Source of the DNA: Takakia lepidozioides
Lineage: Eukaryota; Streptophyta; Takakiopsida; Takakiales; Takakiaceae
Assembly: GCA_030704615.1 (NCBI GenBank)
Contig: CM060732.1
Span: forward strand, 54,231,053-54,295,052
Length of the DNA stretch: 64,000 bases
Direction of reading: 5' to 3'
The notes under the pieces were generated by a model. That model was not told the origin of the DNA. It saw only the letters and a list, made by a program, of their open reading frames with translations, and did not search any database. The translations under genes and the position numbers were made by a program. Positions 62,231-64,000 of the stretch are shown here, one piece after another. Within the stretch, counting starts at the first letter, position 1, and each line of letters begins with the position of its first letter.

Positions 62231-63780
62231 TTGGGGTTTGGGCGGGCTAATTTCGCTTGACAGCAGCTGCTCCAAAGTCGCGAGCAGCCCGGGTGCTGCG
62301 CCTAAAGAGTGGGCACTCGATTACTAAAACCGTGGAGGCAGCCGTGGCCCAGCCACGACATACGGGGAGCGGGGCCCAGCGCTCACCTTAAGTCGTACTG
62401 AGATCAAGTACATCAGCCGCGTGGCTCAGGCGTGAGGCCCTGAAGCGTGCGAGCAAAGGGCGGGTCTTTACCCGCAGGATAACCAAAAGCTGAGACGGAC
62501 AGGCGGACACTGGCGTTAACCACAGCGGTCCACAGCTTGGATCGCTACGCGCGGATCTGTGCCCTGCCATGTGGCGGGGGCGTTTTACCCAGCAGACAAT
62601 GACGTCTGCAAATTCCCTGAAAATGGGGTATTCTTACCTTTAGCTATTAGATTCAATTTATACCCCTCTAAGGATTAAGAGCCATTATCTAAGGCGCCAG
62701 TGGTAGATAAAATCTAGGATTTTGGGAGGACGTAGCCTTGGGGGGAGCGTTCTTATGACTCCAAAAGAGTGCCAAGCGGGTCTGTGAGCAGTGAGTTAGA
62801 GGCGGAGACCTCGAGAGACAAGGGAGGAGAGAAAATACTTTGTTCTAAAAATTCGGCTACAGTGCGCCTTTATATCAGAGCCCAAGGTAGATGACGACTT
62901 TTTCCACGGAGGGAAAGCGCACTAGCGCCTTAAAATAATGTAAAGGGGTGAAATCTGGCCTTGGACCCACCAGTGGTTATTTTATTATTTACGCATGCAT
63001 GTTCTGGACTAACGAATGTAGTGGCAGGGATGAGCTCTCAGCGAAATTCATTCATCCGATAGGGCCGCGGCGGTTCCCCGTAGCAGGGAACGGTTCCGGG
63101 ATGTTCCTCGGTTCTCATTGGGTTCCCACGGGGTTCCCAATGGCATCTTTAGGCGCCAAGGGAATCTTTGGATTCCCCACATGATTTTCCATAGGGGAGG
63201 TATTTTTCCTGATTTTCTTAATTTTTTTTATTTTCCAGCATTTCTGATTTACGAAAATTGCTTAAATAGGATAGATGTACGTGGTGCACGTTATAGCCTG
63301 AAGGGTGTTGATTAAGTTTATTGAACTTATTGATTTGAGGGGCTTAGAACCACCTTATTGAACTTGGTGAACCTATTGGATTTTGATAGGTATTTTGGCC
63401 ACTCTTTTGCCAGGACAAAATATTTTAGTCACAGGGGTAGGAAGCGTTGGCCCTTCTATCAGAGATTAGGGGACCATACACATGGGCCAAATTCCATTAT
63501 GTATATTGCTCTGTATATGTTAGGACCATTTTGGGAGCATGACGTGTACTTGTGTGATTCGTAGTGAGGGGTGCGTCGGCAGGAGGGAAGACAGCTTAGC
63601 AAATGCATGCCTTCGGGGGTTATAGAGAGGAATGATGGAGGGATGGTCTCCTTCCAGGGGATCATGGCATAGCCCACAGGGGGGATCACAGAATACTAAA
63701 ATGAGAACAGAAGGGGTTACAGGGTTCGGGGTTGACCTCCTGTGATTTCTTGTCATTAATTTCAGTAAAATGTTTCGCAT
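62231..63780. other. Repeat-like noncoding region, no supported gene
   Basis: A GC-rich block (62250-62600) and an AT-rich remainder. Short open frames show no domains. This region may be the 5' part of the MULE or retroelement that continues past the window. Confidence 0.35.
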
Positions 63781-63812
63781 ATTTTCAAAACAAAAGTACT
63801 TACATTGCACAG

Positions 63813-64000
63813 TACTTACATGCCATGTATACTATTATGGTCTTCGACATTTGGCTGAACGGCATCCCTGTTGCATACATAATATCTTCAAGAAACAATG
63901 CCAATGATTTGTCAAGTTGGATGTTGCCTCTTCGTCAAAGGCTCCAGGCCGATCAGCCGGATTGGCGTCCCAACGCATTCATTGTGGACGATGTCGATGC
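63813..64000 (+). CDS. MULE transposase DDE domain fragment (continues past window end)
   Basis: After an acceptor-like TTGCACAG the frame reads YLHAMYTIMVFDIWLNGIPV, AYIISSRNNANDLSSWMLPL, RQRLQADQPDWRPNAFIVDD VDA to the window end. The pattern of a GIPVAY-(I/T)SSR segment and an FIVDD aspartate is that of the Mutator transposase catalytic core, acting on TIRs of MULEs. Only about 60 residues are visible; the rest, including the SWIM finger, would be to the right. It could belong to an autonomous partner of the MULE at 23223-32234 but need not. Confidence 0.72.

Noticed and set aside
62868-62885. Initiator-tRNA-Met primer-binding site of an LTR element
   Set aside because: Only about 10 bases match and the expected TGG end is changed; no LTR border next to it.

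Overview
This is nuclear DNA of a land plant. It holds intron-containing plant genes (RAE1, a SET/Rubisco-LSMT-type gene), an intron-poor GPKOW/MOS2 gene, an intronless PLS-class PPR gene, and dense LTR-retrotransposon and Mutator-like (MULE) insertions. The PPR style and TE load suggest a seed-free plant (fern or lycophyte), with low confidence in the exact lineage.

Layout: 1-4162 is a decayed Ty3/gypsy element whose 3' end carries an internal inversion. A PPR pseudogene follows (4330-4815). 4858-16505 is a young, related Ty3/gypsy element. Its polyprotein order is gag (two zinc knuckles), protease, a DNMT3-like cytosine-5 DNA methyltransferase, reverse transcriptase, RNase H, integrase and a C-terminal PHD finger. 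Its LTR arrangement is permuted. 18393-22987 (minus) is a 3'-truncated, unrelated Ty3/gypsy element with an ORF upstream of gag, a protease fused to a dUTPase-like domain, RT, and a tRNA-Ala primer-binding site. 23223-32234 is a complete-ended 9-kb MULE with ~300-bp TIRs, a perfect 9-bp target duplication, a SWIM-finger ORF and an Ulp1-like protease on the opposite strand.

The host genes come next. GPKOW/MOS2 homologue (32807-34879, +); PLS PPR gene ending before its E motif (36841-38583, +); a small unrecognised gene (41644-42057, +); a multi-exon minus-strand gene (42590-52344) apparently encoding two tandem SET-LSMT modules, the first catalytically degenerate; and a complete 11-exon RAE1 gene (52761-57222, +), divergent from the SET gene over about 415 bp. 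LINE-type fragments sit in introns of both. 59.0-60.5 kb is a GC-rich tandem array with a ~290-bp unit. 60.5-63.8 kb is repeat-like noncoding DNA, and the window ends inside a MULE transposase DDE domain (63813-64000, +).

The most notable system is the methyltransferase- and PHD-bearing retrotransposon. It combines an enzyme that could write DNA methylation with a module that could read histone tails, in one integrating element. The older copy carries stop codons largely explained by C-to-T changes at CAG and CG sites. DNMT-bearing Ty3 elements have, to my memory, been reported in a charophyte alga and in dinoflagellates; the PHD pairing and permuted LTRs are not something I know to be described.
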